NCBI GenBank assembly: GCA_026981825.1
Contig: JALSID010000213.1
Location: forward strand, 1-50,456
Reading direction: 5' to 3'
DNA from: Planctomycetota bacterium
Lineage (GTDB): Bacteria > Planctomycetota > Planctomycetia > JALXBF01
DNA: 50,456 nt
Shown here piece by piece: positions 41,902 through 50,040 of the stretch. Below the pieces are notes generated by a model that worked only from the letters and a program-made list of their open reading frames with translations, was not told where the DNA came from and did not search any database. How positions within the stretch are numbered: the first letter of the stretch is position 1; each line of letters begins with the position of its first letter. Position numbers and translations under genes: made by a program.

Positions 41902-42897
41902 TCATTCGGTCCCGCGTGCGATCCGCTCAAGCGCCCGCAGAGCTGCATCGTGGAGCAGGCCGTTGGAGCAAACGATGCCCAGGTTGTTCTCCAGATGAAT
42001 GCCGGCCCCGAAATCCAATGGCCGTCCGGTGGCGTCGGTGACGCGGCCTCCGGCTTCTTCCACGACCAGTGAGCCGGCGGCGTGGTCCCAGATCTTTTCG
42101 CGGTAACCGGACTTGCGGCTCACCCGAACGTACAGCTCCGCATCGCCCCGGGCAACGAGGGCGTATTTCGCCTGGCTGTCCAGCCGCACCGGCTCACAAG
42201 CACACCCCATCTGTTGGGCCACGCGCGTGGCCAGGTCGCTGGCCGAATGCGACGCTGACTGGCAGATCCGCACCGGCTGGTCGAGTGTACGCGAGCTGAC
42301 ACGGACACGCACGGCGGTCGTACTGCCGTCCAGCGGAAACATATATACCCCCTCACCTCGTACCGCGTACAGAATCACGCCCTTCCCCGGCTCGGTCACG
42401 CCGACGCCGGAGGCCGGCAGGTTCGGGCAGCCGAGCACTGCCAGAACGACCTGGCGGTTTTCCAGCAACGCCAGGGCGATGGCATACTGTTCCCCCCGCA
42501 GGAACCCCTTTGTACCATCCACGGGATCGAGCACCCAGAAACGATCGGGAAAATCCTGACGCCTGGATCCATGGTGGATCCAGGCGAGAAGATCCTCCAC
42601 GCTGGCCCCTTTGAGATCACGCTGCAAGTAGGCGTGCACCCGGTCCCGAAGCACGCTACCCCCTGGGCCATCGAAAACGTCGGTTTCCTCTTCCGCCACA
42701 AGCGGATCGTCCGGAAAGTGCTCCCGCAGGACCTGAGCCACGATCGCCTGGCTGACCAGGTCCGCCACGGTCACGGGACTACGATCACTCTTGTCCACTC
42801 GATTCGCCGCATCCTCGCGCTGGACTGCAGCGCATAGGGCGGCCGAACGGCGTACCGCGTCCAGCGCAGCTTCCAATTCAGGTCCGTACGAGGCCAC
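41902..42897 (-). CDS. 3'(2'),5'-bisphosphate nucleotidase (inositol monophosphatase family)
   Basis: A 331 aa Mg2+- and Li+-dependent phosphatase, likely removing the 3' phosphate of PAP or PAPS in sulfur metabolism. Motifs are AEEETD for metal ligands, VLDPVDGTKGFLRGEQYAIALALLE, the HAL2-type signature, and IWDHAAGSLVVEEAGGRVTDATG. The presence of several sulfatases in the window gives a metabolic setting (sulfate handling), though no sulfate activation genes are here. I prefer the GTG from 42897, which has GGGGAG 6 bases upstream; an ATG ten codons earlier (42927) is the alternative but has no clear ribosome-binding site. Confidence 0.9.
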   Translation of the reverse strand: MASYGPELEAALDAVRRSAALCAAVQREDAANRVDKSDRSPVTVADLVSQAIVAQVLREHFPDDPLVAEEETDVFDGPGGSVLRDRVHAYLQRDLKGASVEDLLAWIHHGSRRQDFPDRFWVLDPVDGTKGFLRGEQYAIALALLENRQVVLAVLGCPNLPASGVGVTEPGKGVILYAVRGEGVYMFPLDGSTTAVRVRVSSRTLDQPVRICQSASHSASDLATRVAQQMGCACEPVRLDSQAKYALVARGDAELYVRVSRKSGYREKIWDHAAGSLVVEEAGGRVTDATGRPLDFGAGIHLENNLGIVCSNGLLHDAALRALERIARGTE

Positions 42898-43082
42898 GAT
42901 TGACTCCCCATCATTGCCCGGTTCCATAACGTAGAACCCAAAAGCGGAGGCAACGAAGCCCCGCCTCCGCACACCCCCACAGCGTGCGACTCACCTGCGT
43001 TTATCGAGCGGAGTCCCCCACCTGAGTGCGACACCGGCAGATGGCGCGCCGGCCGGGGGCACGTCCTCGCGAGCCCCCCGGT

Positions 43083-44417
43083 TCAAGGCTCTTTCGTGCC
43101 CACCAGGGGATAGGGCCGCTCGTGAGGAATGCGCGCCTTGAAATCGCCGATGTTGAACCAATCGACCACGTGCTCGTTCAGATCAACCTCGACCATCACC
43201 ACGCTTCCCCATTCGGTCGCTCGCTTCAGCACATCACCTGTGGGCCCCCAGATGCCCGTCACCATCCAGTTGCGGCTGATGTCCGTGTAGGTAGAGGTGA
43301 CCAGGTAGACCTGGTTCTCGAGCGCACGAGCGGCACAAAGCTTGGGCATGCCGCCCCAGATCGGCACGGCAAGCACTTCGGCCCCCCGATAGTGGAGCTC
43401 GCGCGCCACCTCTGGGAAATGGATATCCCAGCAGATCATGATCCCCACCTTGCCGAACCGAGTCTGAAACACGGGATAGTCGCTCCCCGGACAGATGCCC
43501 TTGTTGTATTCCTCCCGGGGCAGGCAAACCTTGCGGTAGACTCCCACGACCTTCCCGTCCGGCCCCACGAGAGCGGCGCTGTTATAGACCAGGTGGCCTG
43601 ATCGCTCGATGATCGGAACAACAATGTAGGTGTCGTACTTGGCGGCGAGCTTGCCGAAAAACTTCGTGGCCGGACCGGGGATGGGCTCCGCCACATCCGC
43701 ATAGCTCTTGCCAAACCGTGGCATCCCGTAGTAGTTGATCGCCTCCGGCAGAACGATCAAGTCCGCCCCCGCGGCGCCGAGTTGCCTCACGTATCGCGCG
43801 AACTGCTCATAGTTTTCGCGAGGCGACTTCGTGTCCACCGGGCGGTAATGCACCGCGCCGAGCCGAACAAGCCGCCGTGCGGGCGGACCCGAGGGAACGA
43901 ACTGTACATCGCTGAAAAGGACCCGAGCATTGCGGACCCAGCGCACCTTCAAGTCGATCACGGCCCTGGTTGCCCCCCTTGGAACGCGGTACACCCGCTC
44001 GATCCGCCTCCAACCGTTCGGCTGCTCACCAAGATCGTCAGGAATCAGCGGTGGCACCTGCTGGCCGTTATCGTCCCGCGCCAGTCGGCCTTTGTCGTCC
44101 GTGAACGTGATCTGCACGAACACGGATCGCTCCGGATGGGGAACGCCCTCACACTTTGCAAAACAGGAGAACCGGTAGTAGTCGGCCTTCTTCAGCGGAA
44201 CTACGCGCCGCCACCAGCCGTCCTGGCCAGGGCGGTCATCCGTACGCACGAGGAGCGCGTCCTTCCCGTCCACCCCTCCGCCGGGGACAACCGAGAACTG
44301 CGGTGCGATTTCTTCTCGCGGCGCACCCGGTGTCCATTCCTGCGCAACCACGTTCGCCGAGCCAACGGCGGCGAACACAAGAACGGCGATAGCAGCTAAG
44401 AGTTTCCTGGCGGCCAT
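43083..44417 (-). CDS. Secreted carbon-nitrogen (nitrilase-family) hydrolase with N-terminal beta domain
   Basis: A 444 aa protein. Residues 1-25 are a signal peptide, unusual for this mostly cytoplasmic family. Residues ~30-175 look like a carbohydrate-binding-type beta-sandwich (WWRRVVPLKKADYYRFSCFAKC, RRIERVYRVPRGATRAVIDLKVRW). Residues ~185-430 are the nitrilase-superfamily amidase with the Glu-Lys-Cys triad: Glu225 (VLPEAINYYG), Lys296 (YRKVCLPREEY) and Cys329 (MICWDIHFPE). The substrate, an amide or nitrile outside the cytoplasm, is unknown. GGAG 8 bases upstream supports the start. Confidence 0.9.
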   Translation of the reverse strand: MAARKLLAAIAVLVFAAVGSANVVAQEWTPGAPREEIAPQFSVVPGGGVDGKDALLVRTDDRPGQDGWWRRVVPLKKADYYRFSCFAKCEGVPHPERSVFVQITFTDDKGRLARDDNGQQVPPLIPDDLGEQPNGWRRIERVYRVPRGATRAVIDLKVRWVRNARVLFSDVQFVPSGPPARRLVRLGAVHYRPVDTKSPRENYEQFARYVRQLGAAGADLIVLPEAINYYGMPRFGKSYADVAEPIPGPATKFFGKLAAKYDTYIVVPIIERSGHLVYNSAALVGPDGKVVGVYRKVCLPREEYNKGICPGSDYPVFQTRFGKVGIMICWDIHFPEVARELHYRGAEVLAVPIWGGMPKLCAARALENQVYLVTSTYTDISRNWMVTGIWGPTGDVLKRATEWGSVVMVEVDLNEHVVDWFNIGDFKARIPHERPYPLVGTKEP

Positions 44418-44578
44418 GATCTGTTCTCCGCACGGTTCTCCAGCTCGATTCTAACCGGTAGCTGCTCCGTGCAGGGCAGCACACGCACAGGCTAAGTACT
44501 CGCCGACGGGCCCGACCTGCTACCCCCGTGTGGCTTCGTCGGAGTCCTTGGCCGCGCGGAGGAACCGTACTGTCTCTA

Positions 44579-45958
44579 TTAGCCCCGGCTCAACGCCGTC
44601 TGCAGCGCCTCCAGAAGAGTTCCCTCTGCGCCGGGCGCGACCCAACAGTAGCTGTGCTCCCGCACAAACCCCTCTTTCCGCGCGCGTTCGGTGGGGATGT
44701 AGCCAGGAGCACACTCGCCATAGCCCGGCGTAAGCACCAACCGATCGGGGGCAAGCCTCTGTGCCGCCAACTGGAATGCGACGAAGGCTTCTGCGGGCAG
44801 CAGAACCAACACCGCCTCGCCAAAATCCACGACGGGCATGTCGATCGGCTGGCCGCGAGAACAGCGCCGCTGCCAGCTCAGGCCAAGTGCCGCGTGGCAG
44901 CGGCGGACGTAGGGGGCCGAACGCGACCTTAGCGTCTGCCACAAGCGGTCCGGGGCAAGGTCACCGTCCGTCTCGGGCTTGAGGCGAACGGGTACGCAGC
45001 GAAAAGAAACTTCAGCCAGGGGGACTTTCCGCGTTCGCTCCAGAGCCTGGTCCATCGCGGTCGCCAAGCGGGACGCGAGCCTCCGTCGGCTGGCGGGCGT
45101 GCCATCGTTGTAACGTGCAGCCACCACGTCCCCACTGCAGCCGGAAAAGTGCACGCTGAACACCCCGGGATGGCGTCGTTCGAACAGGCGTCTGGCCAGT
45201 CCGGGAAAATCCGCCGACACCTCGCCCCTGCCGTAGTAGGTCATGGGATGAACGGCATAACAGCTCATGGCGGCCACGACCCGATTCCCCGCCCAAAAGG
45301 TGAGCATCCGAAGCCACGGGTCGATTTCCCCCTCCGGAGCATTGCGGACCGTTGCGTCGCGCGTGAAGCTGTACCGGTTGAAGCGAGGCGGTTGTCCGGG
45401 CAGTTCGACCCGACGATTGCACGCGACCTTCTCGACCCTGCCTTTGCCGATCCCGAAGTGGGTGATGGGCTGGGGCCGCAGGCGAGCGTCGCGGACGGCG
45501 GAAGCCACGCGATCCACCGCAGCCTCAAAGACATCGCGGGAGAACATCCGGCCGCCAAGCCCGACCTGATCCATCAACCTCTGTGCGGTCAGGTCGGCAT
45601 AGGGGGCATCGTGTTGGTGCACACACGCCAGGATCACACGCTCCCGGGTGGTGCCTGCCGCACGGGCCAGGGCATCGCGCCAGTAGTCATAGGCGTCGTT
45701 TCGCAGCTCGCACCAGTCCAGCGCAACGAACAGCACGGGCCGGCCGAAGCCAAGGAGCAGGAGGCCACGAGCTTCGAGAGGATCGGCCACCGAGCGGACG
45801 GGCTTGATCCATCCCCCCAGCAGCGGATGACCAAGAGGCGGAGTGATATCCGCCCTAAAAGTCGCCACAGCCACCACGCCGGCGCCCCTACCAACCACTG
45901 CCGAACAGCACACAGCGGCGCCGGCAGCTCGGAAGAAGTCGCGTCGCGTCCAGCCCAT
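44579..45958 (-). CDS. Ceramidase-like hydrolase with Tat signal
   Basis: A 459 aa divergent member of the ceramidase-like family. Unlike its three Sec-exported paralogues it has a twin-arginine leader (RRDFFRAAGAAVCCSAVVG). Family landmarks remain: FRADITPPLGHPLLGGW, VHQHDAPYADL (His114/His116 in place of THTH), MSCYAVHPMTYYGRGEVSADFPG and HFSGCSGDVVAARYND with the Ser-Gly-Asp loop, and a C-terminal LTPGYGECAPGYIPTERARKEG. GGAG 9 bases upstream supports the ATG. Tat export suggests a cofactor or fold acquired in the cytoplasm. The substrate is not known. Confidence 0.83.
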   Translation of the reverse strand: MGWTRRDFFRAAGAAVCCSAVVGRGAGVVAVATFRADITPPLGHPLLGGWIKPVRSVADPLEARGLLLLGFGRPVLFVALDWCELRNDAYDYWRDALARAAGTTRERVILACVHQHDAPYADLTAQRLMDQVGLGGRMFSRDVFEAAVDRVASAVRDARLRPQPITHFGIGKGRVEKVACNRRVELPGQPPRFNRYSFTRDATVRNAPEGEIDPWLRMLTFWAGNRVVAAMSCYAVHPMTYYGRGEVSADFPGLARRLFERRHPGVFSVHFSGCSGDVVAARYNDGTPASRRRLASRLATAMDQALERTRKVPLAEVSFRCVPVRLKPETDGDLAPDRLWQTLRSRSAPYVRRCHAALGLSWQRRCSRGQPIDMPVVDFGEAVLVLLPAEAFVAFQLAAQRLAPDRLVLTPGYGECAPGYIPTERARKEGFVREHSYCWVAPGAEGTLLEALQTALSRG

Positions 45959-46150
45959 CGGTCACGTCTCCGGTTCTGGTCAACCCAAGTCTACCAGCTC
46001 CGATTTCGCCGGCCGCGCCCGATGCGACCATCCTGCCGCAGGTGGAGCAAGAGAATTGCTACACGGACGAATCTGTCGGTGATGAGTGTGTGCAGCGGCT
46101 GGGTCGCGCACGGTACGATTTCAGGGTAGAGCGACGGAACGGAGAGTCCC

Positions 46151-47311
46151 ATGCTCAAGCTGGCATGTCCTCACTGCGGCGAGCCGATCCAGATCGTCCG
46201 ACAGGTGGCTACGCCCATCTCGTTCGACTGTCCCCACTGCGGCAAAAAAGTGCTCGTCCAACCCACCGCTCAGGCGGCTCCGTCGCTTCCCCCAAGGACG
46301 GTGCGGCGGTCTAAAGGGAAGAAGGAGAAAAAGCGGACGCTGCCGGGAGGGCCGATCCTGATCGGTGGTGCGGCTGCAGTGGCCGCGTGCCTGCTGATCG
46401 TGGTGCTGATCAGCGTGGGGCGCAGCGGCGCGGAGCATGGTACCGAAGATAGCGGGCAGCACGCGGCCAAGCCCGCCCAGGTCGCACCAGAGGCTGAACG
46501 CAACGCAGGGGTTACGTGGCCGGACTTTACCCCCGCAAACTACCCCGGTCTCCCCCAGGACCTGCAGCCTGTCGCACGACCCGTCAAGATCCAGTGGCAT
46601 TTCGAGCCGGGCCTGGAGTTGCTTTACCGCGGGCAACTGCGCTCAGAGGCGGCTTTGTCGCCGTTGGATCTCGGCAAGACCGCTCAGCAGGTTCTCCGGT
46701 TCCTCGACGAAAAGGAGCTCACGCTCGCACTGCGGTGCGAGCGGATCGATGCCGGTCTGGCCACGGTACGGGGCGAGGTGAAGCGTCTCCGCGGGAAAAT
46801 GCAGGCTCCGTCAGGAAGGCTCGAGTACGACAGCCGCGACGGAGTGGGCTTCACGCCAGTGAACAGCCCGCTTGCTCGCCTGGCGCGGCGTCCCTGGCAG
46901 ATCGTGGTGGCGACCGACAACGGGCAGATCCTCCGGGTTGAGTGGCCGGACGGAGAGATCATCGAAGGCGCGGAACTTTCCGCGATTCTTTCCGTGCTCC
47001 CCCTGCTTCAACTGCCGACGCAAGCACAGAGCGGTCGTGATTACACTGCCACAGTCCCCGACGATCGGGCCGCACGCTATCGGTTGCTGGGCAAATCAGC
47101 GTCGTCAGGAGAACTTGTCTTTGCCTGCCTTCTCACCGGTTCGTCGGCTGCTGACGGGCCCGAGCGGCGGTTGCTCTTTTTCGCCCCCCAGTCGGGCGTC
47201 ATCACCCGCATGACGCTGGCTTACGAACGCCAACGGGGCACCGGCTTGCCGCGCGTTGGCAGGTTCCGTCCCACGTTGCGCACGACCGGCGTCATTGAGC
47301 TTCTCCGCTAA
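46151..47311 (+). CDS. Membrane protein with N-terminal zinc ribbon
   Basis: A 386 aa protein. A small zinc ribbon at the N-terminus has Cys6-x2-Cys9 and Cys27-x2-Cys30. A basic, low-complexity linker (KGKKEKKR) leads to one membrane span at about 68-90, and ~295 residues follow on the far side, so the ribbon should face the cytoplasm. The outer part (LEPGLELLYRGQLRSEAALS, RLEYDSRDGVGFTPVNSPLARL, EWPDGEIIEGAELSAIL) is beta-rich and not recognised. Ribbon-TM-domain proteins of this sort are common in planctomycetes without known function. GGAG 6 bases upstream supports the ATG. Confidence 0.82.
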   Translation: MLKLACPHCGEPIQIVRQVATPISFDCPHCGKKVLVQPTAQAAPSLPPRTVRRSKGKKEKKRTLPGGPILIGGAAAVAACLLIVVLISVGRSGAEHGTEDSGQHAAKPAQVAPEAERNAGVTWPDFTPANYPGLPQDLQPVARPVKIQWHFEPGLELLYRGQLRSEAALSPLDLGKTAQQVLRFLDEKELTLALRCERIDAGLATVRGEVKRLRGKMQAPSGRLEYDSRDGVGFTPVNSPLARLARRPWQIVVATDNGQILRVEWPDGEIIEGAELSAILSVLPLLQLPTQAQSGRDYTATVPDDRAARYRLLGKSASSGELVFACLLTGSSAADGPERRLLFFAPQSGVITRMTLAYERQRGTGLPRVGRFRPTLRTTGVIELLR

Positions 47312-47435
47312 TCGCTTAGCTGAGGAACCACGCGGCACCGGTCTACAGATTACCCCCGCAGCCGCTGCTCACGCCCCTGTGCGCCGGAGATACAAGGTGC
47401 CATTGCTGCGGTCCGCGCCCCCCCGGGTTGTGCCA

Positions 47436-48614
47436 CTAACAGCAGGACGGCCCGCAGCAGTCGGTTGTCGGCTGGGTGGTTTCGCGATAGTCGATGCCCT
47501 TGGTTTCGCGCGGGTGACGGCGGCGCGACCGCCGACAATCGAAGGGGGCCGCCTTCTCGACTGGTACCGGATCGCGCGGTTCGATCGGTTGGAACATACC
47601 CGTGTAGGGTTCGGACAGGAGGAGCCGGAACGTTTTATCGCAGACCGCCGTGCGCTCGCCACGGCGGAAGACGTGACCGTCGTCGTCTTCCACCCGTTTG
47701 AACGGACCCAGGTAGATGACCGCCTGGTTGCGCTCCAGACATGGCCCGTCCTTTCCCTTGTAGGCGAGGACCGTGACCGAGCGGAATTCGATCCCCTCGA
47801 TCACGCGCCAGGGTCGTTCGGAGTAGTTGATCAGTTGGATGCCGTGGAATCCGGCGTCCTCGAAAGCGCGCAGGAACTCCTCTTCCTGGAACGCGCCCGA
47901 GATGCAACCGCTCCAAAGCTCCGGATCGTTGCGCAAGTGTTCGGGCACCGGTTCGTCGGCAACGATGTCACTGATTGCAGCTCTCCCGCCCCGGCGCAAC
48001 ACGCGGTAAATCTCGTTGAAGAGCTGCTGCCGATCCTGGTGCCGGACGAGGTTAAGCACGCAGTTGGAAACAACGCAGTCGACCGACTCATCCGGCACCA
48101 TCGGGCGTTCCCTGCGGAGAGTTTCCTCGACCGAGCGGAGCTGGAGCCAGTCGGGCGCAGAGGTAACGGGATGCGAGCGGAGATAGTCTTCGACGGCGTC
48201 CAGATCGAGCTTCAGATCCTGGATCATCCCCCTTCGGAATTCCACGTTGTCGTAGCCGAGCCGCTGGGCCACGATCGGCCGGTTCCGCCGGGCCACTTTG
48301 AGCATCTCGTCGTTGCAATCGACTCCGATAACGCGGCCTTCGGCGCCCACAATCTGGGCCAAGATAAAGCAAAGTTTGCCCGCGCCGCAGCCCAGGTCAA
48401 CCACGACATCGCCCGGCCGCACGAACGGCGTCGGGTCACCGCATCCGTAGTCCCTTTGGACCACTTCGTCAGGGATCACCTCCAGTAGCTTCGGGTCATA
48501 CTGGACAAAACAGCACAGGTCCTTCTCGTACACCTTTGCCGCCCGTTCGTACCGCGAACGCACAGCTTGTTCCGGATCCATGGTCGGTCCCGCACCGTGC
48601 CTGGTATTGATCAC
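47436..48614 (-). CDS. arsM: Arsenite S-adenosylmethionine methyltransferase, ArsM-like
   Basis: A 392 aa class I methyltransferase that would methylate As(III) with SAM. Motifs: YGCGDPTPF (Cys58), VVDLGCGAGKLCFILAQ as motif I, VIGVDCNDEM, SNCVLNLVRHQ (Cys ~185) and ELWSGCISGAFQEEEF (Cys ~234), the three Cys being those that bind arsenic in ArsM. A ~100-residue C-terminal extension ends in CCGPSCC (386-392), a vicinal-Cys tail seen in some arsenic proteins. The GTG start from 48614 has GGAGG 5 bases upstream; an ATG at 48581 is the alternative. No arsR or arsenite pump is adjacent. It is divergent from the DUF3179 gene. Confidence 0.87.
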   Translation of the reverse strand: MINTRHGAGPTMDPEQAVRSRYERAAKVYEKDLCCFVQYDPKLLEVIPDEVVQRDYGCGDPTPFVRPGDVVVDLGCGAGKLCFILAQIVGAEGRVIGVDCNDEMLKVARRNRPIVAQRLGYDNVEFRRGMIQDLKLDLDAVEDYLRSHPVTSAPDWLQLRSVEETLRRERPMVPDESVDCVVSNCVLNLVRHQDRQQLFNEIYRVLRRGGRAAISDIVADEPVPEHLRNDPELWSGCISGAFQEEEFLRAFEDAGFHGIQLINYSERPWRVIEGIEFRSVTVLAYKGKDGPCLERNQAVIYLGPFKRVEDDDGHVFRRGERTAVCDKTFRLLLSEPYTGMFQPIEPRDPVPVEKAAPFDCRRSRRRHPRETKGIDYRETTQPTTDCCGPSCC

Positions 48615-48765
48615 GTCTTCCTCCGTTCTGCGTCCCAGACGACCAGTCCTGTAAGGTAGTAAACCAAGCCGCGTACATCATACAGACGATGTGTCCTGTT
48701 CTGGCTTACAAGACCGTGCTCGGGAAGGTCCCGCCGCACACCCGGTTCGCGGGAAGGGAGTGCTT

Positions 48766-49725
48766 ATGTTGTGGCAACAATGGGCCGGGCGTACGATTGC
48801 CCTGGCAGGAGTAGCGACCGTGGCGATGTGGGTAGCCGCCGGAGCCCAGGCTCCGCCATTCCGGCCGGTTCGCGTGGTCGGTCCTCTGCCCCCCATCACG
48901 GGCGTCAAGCCCCAACCGGCGGAAGCGGGGGACCGGAAGCTTGGTCCCACGGAACTTGTTCTTGGTGTGTCCATCAACGGCCAGTCCCGTGCGTACCCCA
49001 TCAATGTACTCACGGGTCCGAGACGCGAGATCATCAACGACGGGCTGGGGGGCGTTCCGATCGCTGCCACCTGGTGACACCTCTGCTTCAACGGCATCGT
49101 GTATGCCAGAGAAGTCCGCGGACGGGTGCTGACGTTCCGCGTGTCGGGAATGCTTTGGAACCGAAGCCTAGTCATGCAAGACGTGGAGACGGGCACGTTG
49201 TGGAGCCACATTCTGGGGCAGGCAATGCGGGGGCCACTTGCAGGGGCGCGCCTGGAGATCGTCCCGTCGCTGTTCACCACCTGGCGGGAGTGGCGCCGGC
49301 TGCACCCGGAAACGACAGTCGTGCTGCTGTCGAGGACCTCCGCCCGTTATCGCGCAGAGATCTATCGAAACCGCGGCGATTTCGTGATTGGCGTCAAACT
49401 TGGGGAGGAATCGAAGGCATGGTCGTTTGACCGGCTCCGGCGTACGCCTGTACTGAACGAAACTGTCGCCGATACACCGATCCTGATCGTGTTCAATCCG
49501 GAAACGGGGAACGCGGTGGCGTGGAAGCGCGCGACAAAGACAGGGGTTCTCACGTTTGCGAGGCTCGAGTCCGGACAACTCCGCGACCGGGAAACAGGCT
49601 CATCCTGGGACGGCATGCGGGGCATTTGTGTGGCGGGTGCTTTGAAAGGGACCACGCTCGAGCACATACCCGCGTTGATCTCCTATCGACGCGCCTGGCA
49701 GGCGTTCTACGGTACCGCAGACTGA
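48766..49725 (+). CDS. DUF3179 protein with in-frame UGA, probable selenoprotein
   Basis: A 320-codon gene read through a UGA at 49075-49077 (codon 104). Before it: signal peptide (1-28), LGPTELVLGVSINGQSRAYPINVL and EIINDGLGGVPIAATW. After it, in the same frame: HLCFNGIVYAREV, VLTFRVSGMLWNRSLVMQDVETGTLWSHILGQAMRGPLAG, EIVPSLFTTWREWRRLHPETTVVLLSR. Both halves match DUF3179, whose family motif is T[WY]CPLCxxxxxF; the UGA stands at the first Cys, giving U-x2-C (Sec104, Cys107). A hairpin suited to a SECIS element follows (separate entry). DUF3179 function is unknown; the motif suggests redox or metal binding in the cell envelope. AAGGGAG 5 bases before the ATG sets the start. The alternatives are a nonsense mutation or a base error. 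Confidence 0.8.
49075..49111 (+). promoter_or_regulatory. Putative bacterial SECIS element after in-frame UGA
   Basis: UGA is at 49075-49077. Downstream, GGCAT (49093-49097) pairs with ATGCC (49103-49107) around the 5-base loop CGTGT (49098-49102), and CTCT (49081-49084) pairs with AGAG (49108-49111), leaving an 8-base bulge on the 5' side. The loop starts 20 bases after the UGA and has G at its second position; bacterial SECIS elements have a small apical loop with G in the first two bases about 16-37 bases after UGA. The codons in the hairpin also encode conserved residues (NGIVYARE), so chance is possible. Confidence 0.6.
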
Positions 49726-50040
49726 GCTGTTGCCCCCTCGCTTGCGAACCGCGCCCGGGCGTCTCAGACAAGCAGCGGCGCAGGACCGCGCGTCCGGAAC
49801 TGCGTCGGTCGCCTGTCACGGAGGGTACTGCTCCCCAGCGGCTCGCCACCAGGCACGGCCCACTCGGTTGTCCCCCGCCCCGGCTGGCGCTCCCCAGCAG
49901 TCGGGCTCTGACGCACATCCTCGCGGTGCTGTCGCCCAACAAACGGGCACGCAAGGGATTGCGTGACCCCGTGCGGTTCGCTACACTGGTAGCCGCCGAT
50001 TTGGACGCGTTCGGGAACGATGCTGGGAGGTGTAGTAAGG
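49726..50040. other. Intergenic region
   Basis: About 315 bases between DUF3179 and the last gene. A possible promoter lies at 49959-49987 (separate entry). No gene, RNA or repeat was recognised in the remainder. Confidence 0.5.
49959..49987 (+). promoter_or_regulatory. Possible sigma-70-type promoter of the last gene
   Basis: TTGCGT (49959-49964) and TACACT (49982-49987) with a 17-base spacer, 4 of 6 matches each. The predicted start is about 47 bases before the ATG at 50041. Moderate fit only. Confidence 0.35.

Noticed and set aside
48675..48692. ACATC/GATGT inverted repeat between arsM and the DUF3179 gene as an ArsR operator
   Set aside because: Only 5 bp arms, no match to known ArsR boxes and no arsR gene nearby.
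48766..49077. Reading the DUF3179 gene as a pseudogene with a premature stop
   Set aside because: The frame and family motifs continue perfectly after the UGA, the UGA sits exactly on the motif Cys, and a SECIS-like hairpin follows. Kept as an alternative but judged less likely.
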